Notes: generated by a model not told the origin, from the letters alone. A DNA stretch of 64,000 nt from Thermoproteota archaeon (GCA_021324265.1 JAJPJK010000011.1:53727-117726); one strand, 5' to 3'. Positions 22,213-31,723 are shown, counted from the stretch's first letter. Made by a program: numbers and translations.

Positions 22213-23161
22213 GTCTGTAATACCTCAATTTGTTCTGAACATAGTAACTTAAAGAAAATATCAATAGGAAGAGAATCACAGACTTCGCAGCTGCGTAGCC
22301 ATATCTTAGCTGCAAAAAGGCTGTGTTATAGATATCCAAGGTAATTGTATAACCAGCACCTCCTACACCTCCGCTGCTACCTGCCATCACATAAGAAAGA
22401 TCGAACATCTGCAAAGCACCTATGAGGCCCATGATGACAACATATGCTATAATTGGCTTAAGCAATGGAATAGTGATATGAATCAACCTATTAAGCGAAC
22501 TTGCACCATCTATCTTAGCTGCTTCATAAACCTCCTTAGGTAATGTCTGAAGACCAGATAGAAACGTTACGGAAAAATTGCCACTTGTACCCCATATCGC
22601 TACTAACGATATTGCAGTTAGCAAATATGTTGGGTCATTCAACCAATTTATGCGATAACCTCCAGTGAAAGGAATTATGAAAAAATTAATGAAGCCATCT
22701 TTTTCAAACAACCACATGAAGATTAGAGAGATTATAACAGAGCATGTAGTGGCAGGTAAAAAGTATGCAACTTTGAAAAATTGAGAGCCGCGTATCTTTT
22801 GATTGCCCATTAATGCAAGCATTAGAGCCAAAAATGTTTGTGTAGGCACAACAATGGCAGTATAAACAAGAATGTTCTTGAGGCCATTAAAGAAAGGCGC
22901 CCTGAATTGCAACAAGTTAGGATCGCTGAATAATAAGTTCAATCCCCTCCATAATTCTTGAAAAAGAGCATAGTAGTTACTAAGCCCAACAAATTTCATT
23001 GGTGAAAGGATATCCCAGCTGTAGAAGCTTAACCAAAAAGAAAAGACGGCTGAGAAATAACCGAAGAAGGCGTTCAAGGTGAAGGGATAAATGATGAGAA
23101 GTATAAAAGTTAGGCGTTCAATGTTCTTTTTAGAGGCTAAAATAGCCATAATAAATTTCAA
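22205..23161 (-). CDS. Carbohydrate ABC transporter permease (MalF-like)
   Basis: EAA loop EVYEAAKIDGASSLNRLIHITIPLLKPII; overlaps downstream permease. Confidence 0.93.
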   Translation of the reverse strand: MKFIMAILASKKNIERLTFILLIIYPFTLNAFFGYFSAVFSFWLSFYSWDILSPMKFVGLSNYYALFQELWRGLNLLFSDPNLLQFRAPFFNGLKNILVYTAIVVPTQTFLALMLALMGNQKIRGSQFFKVAYFLPATTCSVIISLIFMWLFEKDGFINFFIIPFTGGYRINWLNDPTYLLTAISLVAIWGTSGNFSVTFLSGLQTLPKEVYEAAKIDGASSLNRLIHITIPLLKPIIAYVVIMGLIGALQMFDLSYVMAGSSGGVGGAGYTITLDIYNTAFLQLRYGYAAAKSVILFLLIFSLSYYVQNKLRYYRHE

Positions 23162-23179
23162 AAAAAATAATATTAATCA

Positions 23180-24490
23180 TTAACTCGAACTGAATTCGCT
23201 AGAGACAGCGTTTTTGAGCTCAGTAAATACTTGATCTGTAGTCAATTTGCCTTGGAATGCAGACAAAAAGATTTGACCAAATTTAGAATCCAAATCTCCA
23301 GTCTTGGAACCGAAGGAAAAGACTTGAACAGCACTATAGCTATTAACCATACTCAGCTCCTTTGCATGACTAGGCCATAAGTTAGGGTCATTGGATAATG
23401 ACTCTATTGATGGAAGAGTTTGACCCATCCCAACAACAAGCGTCTTCTGACCCGTAACTCCTTCAACATATTCTATGAATTTCAAAGCTTCATCTAAATG
23501 TTGGGTATGAGCATTTACAGCAAGAGCTACAGTGTATGCCATTGTAACTCTACCACTGGAGCCTTGAGGCATAGGTGCAATATCCCAATCGACACCATAT
23601 TTGAAGTTCGGAAATGTACCGTTCAAATATGGAATCGTCCAACTCCCTTCAATCGCCATTGCCGCCTTTTGCTTTCCAAATGCCTCTCCATTCCATCCAG
23701 CTCCAACGTCAGCTGGGAGAACAACGTAACTAGCATTCATACCTTGCTGGACTTTGGATATAAAATCACTAATCGCATTCCTTACTTGAGAATTGTCAAA
23801 GTAAGATGCATCACTGGCACTATTAAATGATGGACTTGGTCCACCATTAGACATTATATACGGAACCCATCTGTTAAAGTCAGGTTGTACCACCAAACCA
23901 GCAACGCCAGTTCTATCGTGAATAATTTTAGCATAGTTAAACAGATCACTCCATGTCCAACTACTCGTTGGTGTAGGTACATTGGCTTGGGAGAAAAGAT
24001 CCTTATTATAGAATAGACTTAGAACGGACCAATCCTTCGGTATGCCATATATCTTGCCATCTGAACCCTTAAAAGGTTGAAGTAGAAAAGGATAGAATTG
24101 GTTTATGAAATCTGATGGGAGTTTGTCTCCGATAGGATAAATAAGCCCTTGGCTAATAAATACAGGTGCCCATGAAGAGTCGAGATAGAATACATCCGGT
24201 GCCTTACCTGCTGCGAAACTAGCTAACAAATTCTCAAAGAACATCTGCGATATAACCTCATAATCAATTTTAATGTTAGGATTCGCAGCCTCAAAGTCAT
24301 TTATAATTTTTTGGTAATTAGCCATTTCCGTAGGGCCTGCGCTCCATCCTGCGAAGCTAATGACTACTACATTCGAGGGAGAAGTAGGTCTATACTGCAT
24401 ATATAGCGCAACTGCACCCGCTGCTATTATTACTACTATTACTACAACGACAAGAACCAAAGCAAGCCTACTTATAGCAGAAGTTCTCAT
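23180..24490 (-). CDS. Sugar ABC transporter substrate-binding protein
   Basis: N-terminal TM/signal; FEAANPNIKIDYEVI, AGKAPDVFYLDSSW, GIPKDWSVLSLFYNKDLF. Confidence 0.93.
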   Translation of the reverse strand: MRTSAISRLALVLVVVVIVVIIAAGAVALYMQYRPTSPSNVVVISFAGWSAGPTEMANYQKIINDFEAANPNIKIDYEVISQMFFENLLASFAAGKAPDVFYLDSSWAPVFISQGLIYPIGDKLPSDFINQFYPFLLQPFKGSDGKIYGIPKDWSVLSLFYNKDLFSQANVPTPTSSWTWSDLFNYAKIIHDRTGVAGLVVQPDFNRWVPYIMSNGGPSPSFNSASDASYFDNSQVRNAISDFISKVQQGMNASYVVLPADVGAGWNGEAFGKQKAAMAIEGSWTIPYLNGTFPNFKYGVDWDIAPMPQGSSGRVTMAYTVALAVNAHTQHLDEALKFIEYVEGVTGQKTLVVGMGQTLPSIESLSNDPNLWPSHAKELSMVNSYSAVQVFSFGSKTGDLDSKFGQIFLSAFQGKLTTDQVFTELKNAVSSEFSSS

Positions 24491-24520
24491 ATGAAATTAA
24501 CCTTATAAAAATATATAAAG

Positions 24521-24541
24521 ATTACTACTTAAAGTAGTAAT
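24521..24541. promoter_or_regulatory. 21-bp perfect palindrome, candidate TrmB operator
   Basis: ATTACTACTT-A-AAGTAGTAAT in the divergent intergenic region between the sugar-binding protein gene and the GH130-like gene. Confidence 0.6.
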
Positions 24542-24560
24542 TAATACTAATAATACGCGT

Positions 24561-25574
24561 ATGGAGACGATTAAAAATAAGCTTCGAAGAGCAAAGAAAG
24601 GTATTAGGAAAAATTATTGTAATAACGTATTCGAAAGATTGGCATACATTAAACCTACTTCCTTTGTCATAAACAATTACAACAGAAAAAAACCTTTATC
24701 AGCTTTCAACCCAGGAGCCATACTTAGAAATGATAAGTTAGAGATCTATCCTAGATTCATATTCGAATATTATTGGTACGTTTCTAGTATTGGGAGATTC
24801 CAAATAAACATTAACCAATTGCAACATTTAAATAAAGAAAAAATTGATGCTGAGATTTTACTTTTTCCTAAAGAAGTGTGGGAAATCAGAGGAGTCGAGG
24901 ATCCTAGGGTTTTATTTTCAGGAAAATATTATATACTTTATACAGCTGTTCAGCTCGTTAATGATAGAATCAACCCACTTCAAGCAATAGCAATTTTAGA
25001 TGAAAATTACAAAACGATTAGAAAAACTTATTTGAAAATAAGGCAGAAAAATAGCTATATCACACCGCATTCTTGGAAAGATTCAGCTATTTTAAGGTTT
25101 TTAGATAAACACAATTGCATACTCTTAACCAGACCTAGCTTCGAAACTATTGAGATTTGCTGGACATGCTTAGCCGATCTTGAAAATGGGGAAGTCGAGA
25201 TATCAAGCTTCTTGCCTGTTCTTTGTAAAGAAGATTTTGAATTGAAGGTAGGTTGGTCTACGAATACATTAAAGATTTCATCAAATGAGTATTTGATAGG
25301 CTGGCATGGTTTAGGATTAGATATGGTTTACAGAAACGGCTTAGCGCTCTTGGATGAAAACGGTACCCTTAAAGCTATCACTAATTATTTACTTGAACCT
25401 AACGGGATAAATGAAATTTACGGCGATAGGCCATTTGTAATATTTGGCTGTGGATTAGTTCAAAGAAATAACGAGATATTCTGGATAGGAGGTATTTCTG
25501 ATTACGCTATCGGTATATTTAGGACAGAATTAGATGAAGTTTTTGAAAATATGGTTTGGGTTAACAAGCATTAA
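24561..25574 (+). CDS. GH130-like glycoside phosphorylase/hydrolase (five-bladed beta-propeller)
   Basis: NPGAILRNDKLEIYPRF, WEIRGVEDPRVLFSGKYYILYTAV, GDRPFVIFGCGLV; pattern like GH130. Confidence 0.65.
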   Translation: METIKNKLRRAKKGIRKNYCNNVFERLAYIKPTSFVINNYNRKKPLSAFNPGAILRNDKLEIYPRFIFEYYWYVSSIGRFQININQLQHLNKEKIDAEILLFPKEVWEIRGVEDPRVLFSGKYYILYTAVQLVNDRINPLQAIAILDENYKTIRKTYLKIRQKNSYITPHSWKDSAILRFLDKHNCILLTRPSFETIEICWTCLADLENGEVEISSFLPVLCKEDFELKVGWSTNTLKISSNEYLIGWHGLGLDMVYRNGLALLDENGTLKAITNYLLEPNGINEIYGDRPFVIFGCGLVQRNNEIFWIGGISDYAIGIFRTELDEVFENMVWVNKH

Positions 25575-26602
25575 TCTTGGCATTTTATTGTGATCTTATA
25601 GGCTTCTACATCCTCGATATATGCATTAAGACCTCCTACACTAATTTTAACTCCTTCATTGGTAATGAGATGCAGAGAAGCTATGCTCTTTATATGATTT
25701 TCTTCGAAAGATATTGGAGTACCCTCTATTTTCACTTCTTCCCTTTTTTTAACTGTTTTACCCTCAACAATCAATTTCAATTTACAATTCGAAGCCATTA
25801 AGACTTTAAGATGATCAATTGCTCTAACAAGATTAACATAGACGCCCTCTCTTTTTTCTTTAAATTTTGATGAGAGTAACAATGAGTTCTGTCTTACATA
25901 ACCCAAAAAATACTCGATGAAAAGAGCCTTGAGATGCTCATCTAAAACTTTATACGCGATAGGAAATGGTGTGCCCAATCTAACAACTACCAGTGCATAT
26001 TTCATATCAGGGATGAAAAGGAATGGACCTTTAGTGGGTCTTAGTCTTAGTTCATCCACATTGTCTTTAAATTTTTCAAAAAACTGTTGATCTTCATCAT
26101 ACATGACCACACATATGGAAACATCTTTTTTGTTGAATTTGTTACTTACTTGATTGATAATATCCGAGCTGGCTGCAATGAGTAATTCGTAGTCAGCATC
26201 TTTTATAGACTGTTCAATTAAGGTCATAATTCCCGAATTACTTGAAGTTAGCCAAACCCCTTCTTCTTTAATCGTAATTTTGTTTTTTATACTATCGATA
26301 ATTTTGTTATAAATATTATTTTCTAACAAGAATCGTTTCTCGATGTAATTTTTCAATGCGTACTCAGGGTTTAATGTCACAAATCTCTTCGGCCTACCCT
26401 CGATCACTGCAACAAGGCCCTTTTCCATCAAGCCTTTTATTACATCATATACCCTCGGTTGCGGAATCTCACTTTTACTCGCTATTTCTGTACTTGTTAG
26501 TGTTCCATAAAGCAAGAGTGAAGCATAAGCCCTAGCTTCATATGTTGTTAAACCAAGAGATTTGATGTACTCAACAAGTTCCTCTCTAGATGAATTTATC
26601 AT
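25571..26602 (-). CDS. TrmB family sugar-sensing transcriptional regulator
   Basis: N-terminal winged helix LGLTTYEARAYASLLLYGTLTSTEIASKSEIPQPRVYDVIKGLMEKGLV; long C-terminal sensor domain. Confidence 0.9.
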   Translation of the reverse strand: MINSSREELVEYIKSLGLTTYEARAYASLLLYGTLTSTEIASKSEIPQPRVYDVIKGLMEKGLVAVIEGRPKRFVTLNPEYALKNYIEKRFLLENNIYNKIIDSIKNKITIKEEGVWLTSSNSGIMTLIEQSIKDADYELLIAASSDIINQVSNKFNKKDVSICVVMYDEDQQFFEKFKDNVDELRLRPTKGPFLFIPDMKYALVVVRLGTPFPIAYKVLDEHLKALFIEYFLGYVRQNSLLLSSKFKEKREGVYVNLVRAIDHLKVLMASNCKLKLIVEGKTVKKREEVKIEGTPISFEENHIKSIASLHLITNEGVKISVGGLNAYIEDVEAYKITIKCQD

Positions 26603-26624
26603 TAAATGATTATTGAAAGTGAGC

Positions 26625-28772
26625 TTATTTATCGATTTCAGTCACCGTAAAAGAGTCATTTCTTATATCAATACCGTAATTCTTTCCTCCTATTTTCAAG
26701 TTGAGTTTCATTCTCTTTATTTCTTGAGGCAGCTGGGGATCCATTCTAACCTCACCCTTATCATCCACGTTGATTTTCAATAGACCAAATAATAATGCCA
26801 TCCACAGACCTCCTGCTGAAGCAATATGAAAGCCTTCTTGTGTATTTCCATAAACATTTTCCAAATCAGCATTAGCAACAGTTCTTAGCATTTTATAAGC
26901 TTCATTTACCTTCCCCAAAAAAGCAGCAACCGCAGCGTAAGACGGCAAAGAGAGCGAAGAAGCATGTGTTGTTCTGGGAAAATAATACGCATAATTTTTT
27001 TCCATTTCAGCCTTATTGAATTTTTCTCTAAGTAAAAACATTCCTAATACAACGTCAGCTTGCTTAATGAGTTTGTTAATACCTATTTTATTCTTTATCG
27101 ATTCGTCCAATAAAGCCTCACCTATTACACCATCTGGAACTATGCAATCCTCCAGGAAATCATAACCCTCAAATTCCTCATAGACCCCCCTGTCATTCAG
27201 GGGCAAATATATACTGTTTTTGATTTTTTCCCATTTATCGACGTCATAGAACGAGATATTATCGATGGTGCTTGCATCTTTATGTTTTTCCAACAGCCAT
27301 CTATAGTACTTCACACCAAGTTCTAGATTAAACTTCGCTAATAGATTTGTGTAGAAACTATTATTAACTTTAACATGATATTCGTCAGGCCCAATAACAT
27401 TTTTGATTATATAAACATCTCTGTTTACATCGTATTCCACTCTACTTGCCCAAAATTTCGATGTTTCAAAAATTATATCTAGGCCCTGTTTAAACATGAA
27501 ATCTTCATCTCGAGAAAAACGATAATAAAGTTCTACAGCGTAAGCTACATCTGCAGTAATATGGTGTTCTAAATCACCGGTCTGTATAATAACTTTTCTG
27601 CTCCCGGCCAAGTCTAATGGGACTTCTCTTGGCGTAGCTTCATAACCGTCATCCGCACTTTCCCAGGGATACTGAGCTCCTTTGTATCCATTCATTCTAG
27701 CATTTTCCTTTGCTGAAGCCAATTTTTCATATCTGAAGTTCAATATGGCTTTAGCGGCTTCAGGTTTGAAGAAAAGGTAAAATGGAAAGGCATATATATC
27801 AGAATCCCAAAAGATATGACCCCTATAGCCAAAGCCATGCAGCCCCCTAGCAGGCAACATGAAGACATGAGATTGTTCATTGTAAAGTTGAAGTAGGTGA
27901 AATGTATTGAAGATGACTCCTCTTGCAAAATCCTCATCTCCTTCTATATCCAAACCTATCTCATCCCATTCACGCTTCCAGCCTTCGACGTGCTCTTCAT
28001 AAATTCTGAAGAAATTTGAAAAGGATAAAGCATTTGCCATGCCATTTAAATTTTCCATCGTTGAGCCTATTAGAACGTACTTTACAAGCTCTATTTCTTC
28101 ACCACTTTGAAGATCTATGTAAAAAGATTCACCTAAATTATCTTCTATAAGATCCTCTTTCGCTATACATTTTTTATTTATTTCATCTTTAAGAACATAG
28201 TTTAATATATATTTATTATCATTAGTTTTTAAAGAAACAGATATTGAACCTTCATTTTTTTCTATTTGAGTTATTCTAAATAACTTGATTAAAACCTCTT
28301 CCCTAAAAGATCTATTATAAATATTTGTATCTATAAAGGATCTTAATAACAATTTCCCATTGGCATCAATAGATTTTATCTTAAGTTTCATAGCAAACAA
28401 ATTCTTGTATTTCTTATGTACAAATCTTATAGAACTATATTCAAGAGTCCCTAGCTTAGTTTTCCATCGCAAACGATGACTTAAAGTACCTTCAAATACA
28501 TTTAATATTCGCCGGATGTTTGTTGATTTCGACAGGGTTAACTTCTCTCCTTCAAATAAAAGCTCAATTGGAGTTATTCGAGGAAGATTAACAATCTCTC
28601 TATAAAATATTGGTACGTAACTATAAACCCCCGCTACAATTGTGCCATAATTAGATTTAAGAAGTTCATGTTCTCCTCTAACTGCAAAATAACCGTTTGA
28701 AAGTGTAGCTAAGGTCCCTATTACTTCTTCATTGGTTTGTCTTGAAAGATCGAAAACGTAATGGTCTTTCAT
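26625..28772 (-). CDS. Glycoside hydrolase family 65 (disaccharide phosphorylase-like)
   Basis: RGLHGFGYRGHIFWDSDIYAFPF, GAQYPWESADDGYE, NVIGPDEYHVKVNNSFYTN, TTHASSLSLP. Confidence 0.92.
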   Translation of the reverse strand: MKDHYVFDLSRQTNEEVIGTLATLSNGYFAVRGEHELLKSNYGTIVAGVYSYVPIFYREIVNLPRITPIELLFEGEKLTLSKSTNIRRILNVFEGTLSHRLRWKTKLGTLEYSSIRFVHKKYKNLFAMKLKIKSIDANGKLLLRSFIDTNIYNRSFREEVLIKLFRITQIEKNEGSISVSLKTNDNKYILNYVLKDEINKKCIAKEDLIEDNLGESFYIDLQSGEEIELVKYVLIGSTMENLNGMANALSFSNFFRIYEEHVEGWKREWDEIGLDIEGDEDFARGVIFNTFHLLQLYNEQSHVFMLPARGLHGFGYRGHIFWDSDIYAFPFYLFFKPEAAKAILNFRYEKLASAKENARMNGYKGAQYPWESADDGYEATPREVPLDLAGSRKVIIQTGDLEHHITADVAYAVELYYRFSRDEDFMFKQGLDIIFETSKFWASRVEYDVNRDVYIIKNVIGPDEYHVKVNNSFYTNLLAKFNLELGVKYYRWLLEKHKDASTIDNISFYDVDKWEKIKNSIYLPLNDRGVYEEFEGYDFLEDCIVPDGVIGEALLDESIKNKIGINKLIKQADVVLGMFLLREKFNKAEMEKNYAYYFPRTTHASSLSLPSYAAVAAFLGKVNEAYKMLRTVANADLENVYGNTQEGFHIASAGGLWMALLFGLLKINVDDKGEVRMDPQLPQEIKRMKLNLKIGGKNYGIDIRNDSFTVTEIDK

Positions 28773-29443
28773 TTTAGAATTAGAATATCTCCTAAATCGA
28801 TGCTGCTAAAGTCTTCCACGATGAGATCAGCTCCATATTTCTTCAAACTTCTGTTAAAGCAACCAATTACAATATATCCTAGAGATTTACCAGCAGTAAC
28901 TCCAATTGGTGCATCCTCAAATACGAAGACCGTTTCAATTTTTCCATGCATACGTATTGCTATATCAAACGCTTTACTAAATATTTCCGTCTTAGTTTTG
29001 CCAGCACCACTTACATTGATATCGAATAACTCTGAAACTTTGAGACCTTCTCTTTGGAACAACGCATCAATAAGTGATGGGTCTGAAGCTGATGCCAAAG
29101 CTTGCAAGATTCCTGCATATCTCGACTTTTTCAAAAATTGAAGAACACTGTAATTAAGAGAATATTTTCCCTGCTTTAGTAGGTCAAAGTAAATTTCTGA
29201 TTTTAAGTTGGAAAAGTCTAATATTATTTTTTCTTTGTTAGCTATGTCTTTTAAATGTAACAATTTTTCAAGGATGTTCTTACTTCCTTCATAGTTTGTG
29301 AACCCAGACACAAAATTCTCGTAAAAATCATGATCGAATCCTGTGATACCATATACCTTACACGCTATAGACCAAGCCTCTTCATGAGGAGTATTGGCGA
29401 TGACACCATCAAAATCCCAAATGAATAATTTGGCCATTATCAA
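28769..29443 (-). CDS. HAD-family hydrolase, beta-phosphoglucomutase-like
   Basis: FIWDFDGVIANTPHEEAW, ALASASDPS, VFVFEDAPIGVTAGKSLG; 4-nt overlap with GH65. Start may be ATG at 29437. Confidence 0.85.
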   Translation of the reverse strand: MIMAKLFIWDFDGVIANTPHEEAWSIACKVYGITGFDHDFYENFVSGFTNYEGSKNILEKLLHLKDIANKEKIILDFSNLKSEIYFDLLKQGKYSLNYSVLQFLKKSRYAGILQALASASDPSLIDALFQREGLKVSELFDINVSGAGKTKTEIFSKAFDIAIRMHGKIETVFVFEDAPIGVTAGKSLGYIVIGCFNRSLKKYGADLIVEDFSSIDLGDILILK

Positions 29444-29444
29444 A

Positions 29445-29463
29445 GATACTACTAAAAGTGATA
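29445..29463. promoter_or_regulatory. Degenerate copy of the candidate TrmB operator
   Basis: gatactactaaaagtgata resembles ATTACTACTTAAAGTAGTAAT and sits just upstream of the HAD-GH65-TrmB operon start. Confidence 0.35.
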
Positions 29464-29476
29464 AAAATATTAAGGA

Positions 29477-29722
29477 TTAGTCTTTGAGAAGGGCTCTTCC
29501 GCCTAAGGCAGAAGGCGGTATATTGGGTTTGAACACGGCAATAAAGCCATTCCTTCCATGTTTTCTCATTATTCTACCTTTGTAGATGTTTCCATGTTTA
29601 TCTCGATATTCAACGATTTTTCCAAGCAAGGAATCGTTGACTTTCTCTTCAGGTTGAAGAATCACTTGTGACGGGTAGCTTCTTTTACCACCCAATCTAA
29701 AGTTAACGATAATTAATTTCAT
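29477..29722 (-). CDS. rpl35ae: Large ribosomal subunit protein L35Ae (eL33)
   Basis: 81 aa; NFRLGGKRSYPSQVILQ ... GKIVEYRDKHGNIYKGRIMRKHGRNGFIAVFKPNIPPSALGG. Confidence 0.88.
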   Translation of the reverse strand: MKLIIVNFRLGGKRSYPSQVILQPEEKVNDSLLGKIVEYRDKHGNIYKGRIMRKHGRNGFIAVFKPNIPPSALGGRALLKD

Positions 29723-29750
29723 AAAATAAACTGAAAGAGAGGAATTTTAA

Positions 29751-29840
29751 AAATTTTCCGTAGCGGACAACCTCATCACTGCTCAGACAGTGGGCGTTTC
29801 TTCATTAAGAGTTAATCGGAGAAAAAGGGAAATAATCTTT
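29751..29840 (-). mobile_element. Possible IS605-family tnpB 3'/right-end remnant
   Basis: Minus strand: LTLNEETPTV* followed in another frame by SSDEVVRYGKF, plus hairpin CACTG-TCTGAG-CAGTG. Resembles a TnpB C-terminus and IS605 right-end hairpin; no intact transposase. Confidence 0.35.
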
Positions 29841-29998
29841 TCTAAGGAATCATATAAAAATATTCAAAGAAAAGCTATCATCACATAATGTTCAGTCAAG
29901 ATATAGTTATTCAAAAAGATAACGATCTTCCTATTAAGAATATTTCTGAGATTAATTAGAAGATCTTTGGACTAGATTTTTCTAAGCAGATGATCCAA

Positions 29999-31723
29999 TT
30001 ATAGATTATGGCCAAACAGTTCATCGTAAAGTTTTGGTCTTATAGGCACATTAGTGCTAGGATATAATTCTCTTTTTCTCGTGACGCCCCCTTCAAGATT
30101 CTTACATGAGAGTTCCAACTCTTCTAGAAATTTCTCATCGAGTTGTCCTAATTCGACTTTGGCCTTGGCTAGATCGTAAGCCGCATCATAAGTTGCTTTA
30201 GCCAGCGCACGTCTGTCCATAAATTCAGTCTCATAATTTAACATCATATACCAAGGTTTCTTAGTAAGTAATTCTCTATGTTCCTCCAATGTTCTTGCCA
30301 GAATCTTATAGCCATACTTGTTTGGGTTTTCAAAAGCAAGGCTTCCCGGATCAATAAATGGAGCCAGAGGAGCGACAAAGGCATTGGCTCTATTAGAAGT
30401 AGCCTTGTACAATCCAATATAAAAAGATCCTAAATTAGTCTTAGGTCTTTGATCGGGTAACCCAACCATGAAATAATAATCGACCCTATCGAAGATCGAT
30501 GCGTTCTTCGCGAATTTTAATAAGATGCTGTTGGTATAACGTCTACCGAACTTAATCCTTGTTGTCTCGTCTGGATCTTCAGGAGATATTTGTACCAATA
30601 CCCTTTCCCCTGCTGACCTGTATAGCCTTAATAATTCTTCATTTGGAGGGTAGAAAAACTCGAAAATCAATGGTACATCAGCTCTTTCGTTTCGCAAACT
30701 TATCATCAGTTCTTCAATATATCGCCTACCTAAAGCCTGAAGATCTCCAATGAAAAACACAGGAACTTTTAATCTTTCGATGATCTCTTTGAATTCATCA
30801 AAGACAGCCTTCGGACTCTTAAATCCCAAACAAGTTCGCCTAAAACGCTGATAAGCAAAATTGCTACCGCCACAGGTTATACAATTAAATAGACACCCTT
30901 TGTATGTGATAATACCTACGATCGGATCCTTCAGAAATTCTGCCCAAGGGAGAGCATTTTCAATTCCACTTTGTGCAAATACCCTAGTTATTATATCATA
31001 TTTGGGTCTATATTCATCTAACTTGGCTGGCGCTATTATCGTATTTGCTTTGGGTTCGGGGTTTCTGTAAGCTAAATTTGGAATTTCAGAAACCTTTCTG
31101 TTTTTTGTTATAAATTCGTAGAATTGATAAAAGGCATTTTCAGTTGAGTCTCCCAAGAACAAATAATCTATCCATGGATATTTCTCTAATAATTCATGCC
31201 AATAATAGGTTGTAGAAAGTCCCCCCAGAACCACTGGGGCATCATGGAGTTCTTTAATCAATCTCGCAACCTCGATTGCGCCGTGGGCATGCACCAGCCA
31301 ATGAAGATCTATTGCATATACTTGTGCTTTTATCGACTTTAGGTATTGAATTGCGTCGAAATTTTCATCAAGAAGCATAAGGGCCGCCAGATTAAATATG
31401 CCTGTCTTCACACCACGTTCTTCCAAATAAGTTGCAAGAGAGAAAAATCCAAGAGGATACATATCGAACACTGGCATGGAAGGAACTACATCACTTATAG
31501 GTGATGCGAAAGTGTAGTTCATTTTTCTAAAATCAAAAACACTAGGTGGATGGATAAGAGCAACATCGTACATAGAATAATATAATAATATTCTATTGAT
31601 AAATAATTTATCGATAATATTAAAACCCGTTTCTAAAAATTCTTTCCTAAAACCCCTATCTAACAATTTTTTCAATAAATTATAATAGCTTGACCCTGTT
31701 CTACTACAGCTTCTTGGTGACAA
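29999..31723 (-). CDS. B12-binding-domain radical SAM protein, unknown function
   Basis: Radical SAM CxxxCxxC (YKGCLFNCITCGGS), B12-like N-terminal domain (VALIHPPS..., VVLGGLSTTYYWHELL). Start uncertain; MYDVALIHPP is an alternative. Confidence 0.85.
   Translation of the reverse strand: MSPRSCSRTGSSYYNLLKKLLDRGFRKEFLETGFNIIDKLFINRILLYYSMYDVALIHPPSVFDFRKMNYTFASPISDVVPSMPVFDMYPLGFFSLATYLEERGVKTGIFNLAALMLLDENFDAIQYLKSIKAQVYAIDLHWLVHAHGAIEVARLIKELHDAPVVLGGLSTTYYWHELLEKYPWIDYLFLGDSTENAFYQFYEFITKNRKVSEIPNLAYRNPEPKANTIIAPAKLDEYRPKYDIITRVFAQSGIENALPWAEFLKDPIVGIITYKGCLFNCITCGGSNFAYQRFRRTCLGFKSPKAVFDEFKEIIERLKVPVFFIGDLQALGRRYIEELMISLRNERADVPLIFEFFYPPNEELLRLYRSAGERVLVQISPEDPDETTRIKFGRRYTNSILLKFAKNASIFDRVDYYFMVGLPDQRPKTNLGSFYIGLYKATSNRANAFVAPLAPFIDPGSLAFENPNKYGYKILARTLEEHRELLTKKPWYMMLNYETEFMDRRALAKATYDAAYDLAKAKVELGQLDEKFLEELELSCKNLEGGVTRKRELYPSTNVPIRPKLYDELFGHNL

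Noticed and set aside
24415-24470. TATTACTACTATTACTAC-like simple repeat, considered as regulatory repeat
   Set aside because: It encodes the Val/Ile-rich signal/TM segment (VVVVIVVIIAAG) of the substrate-binding protein; explained by coding constraint.
28761-29141. 126-aa plus-strand ORF
   Set aside because: Antisense to the HAD hydrolase with strong motifs.
29755-29805. Box C/D-type sRNA (minus strand has CTGA-GCAG-TGATGA, like D'/C' boxes)
   Set aside because: No convincing terminal C box and no D box at the expected distance; the hairpin and TnpB-like translation fit an IS end better.
29888-30004. Plus-strand reading frame MFSQDIVIQKDNDLPIKNISEIN*KIFGLDFSKQMIQL* with one in-frame TAG, considered as TAG readthrough or gene remnant
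   Set aside because: Only 23+14 codons, no recognisable family, and no supporting amber-decoding genes in the window; chance is likely.
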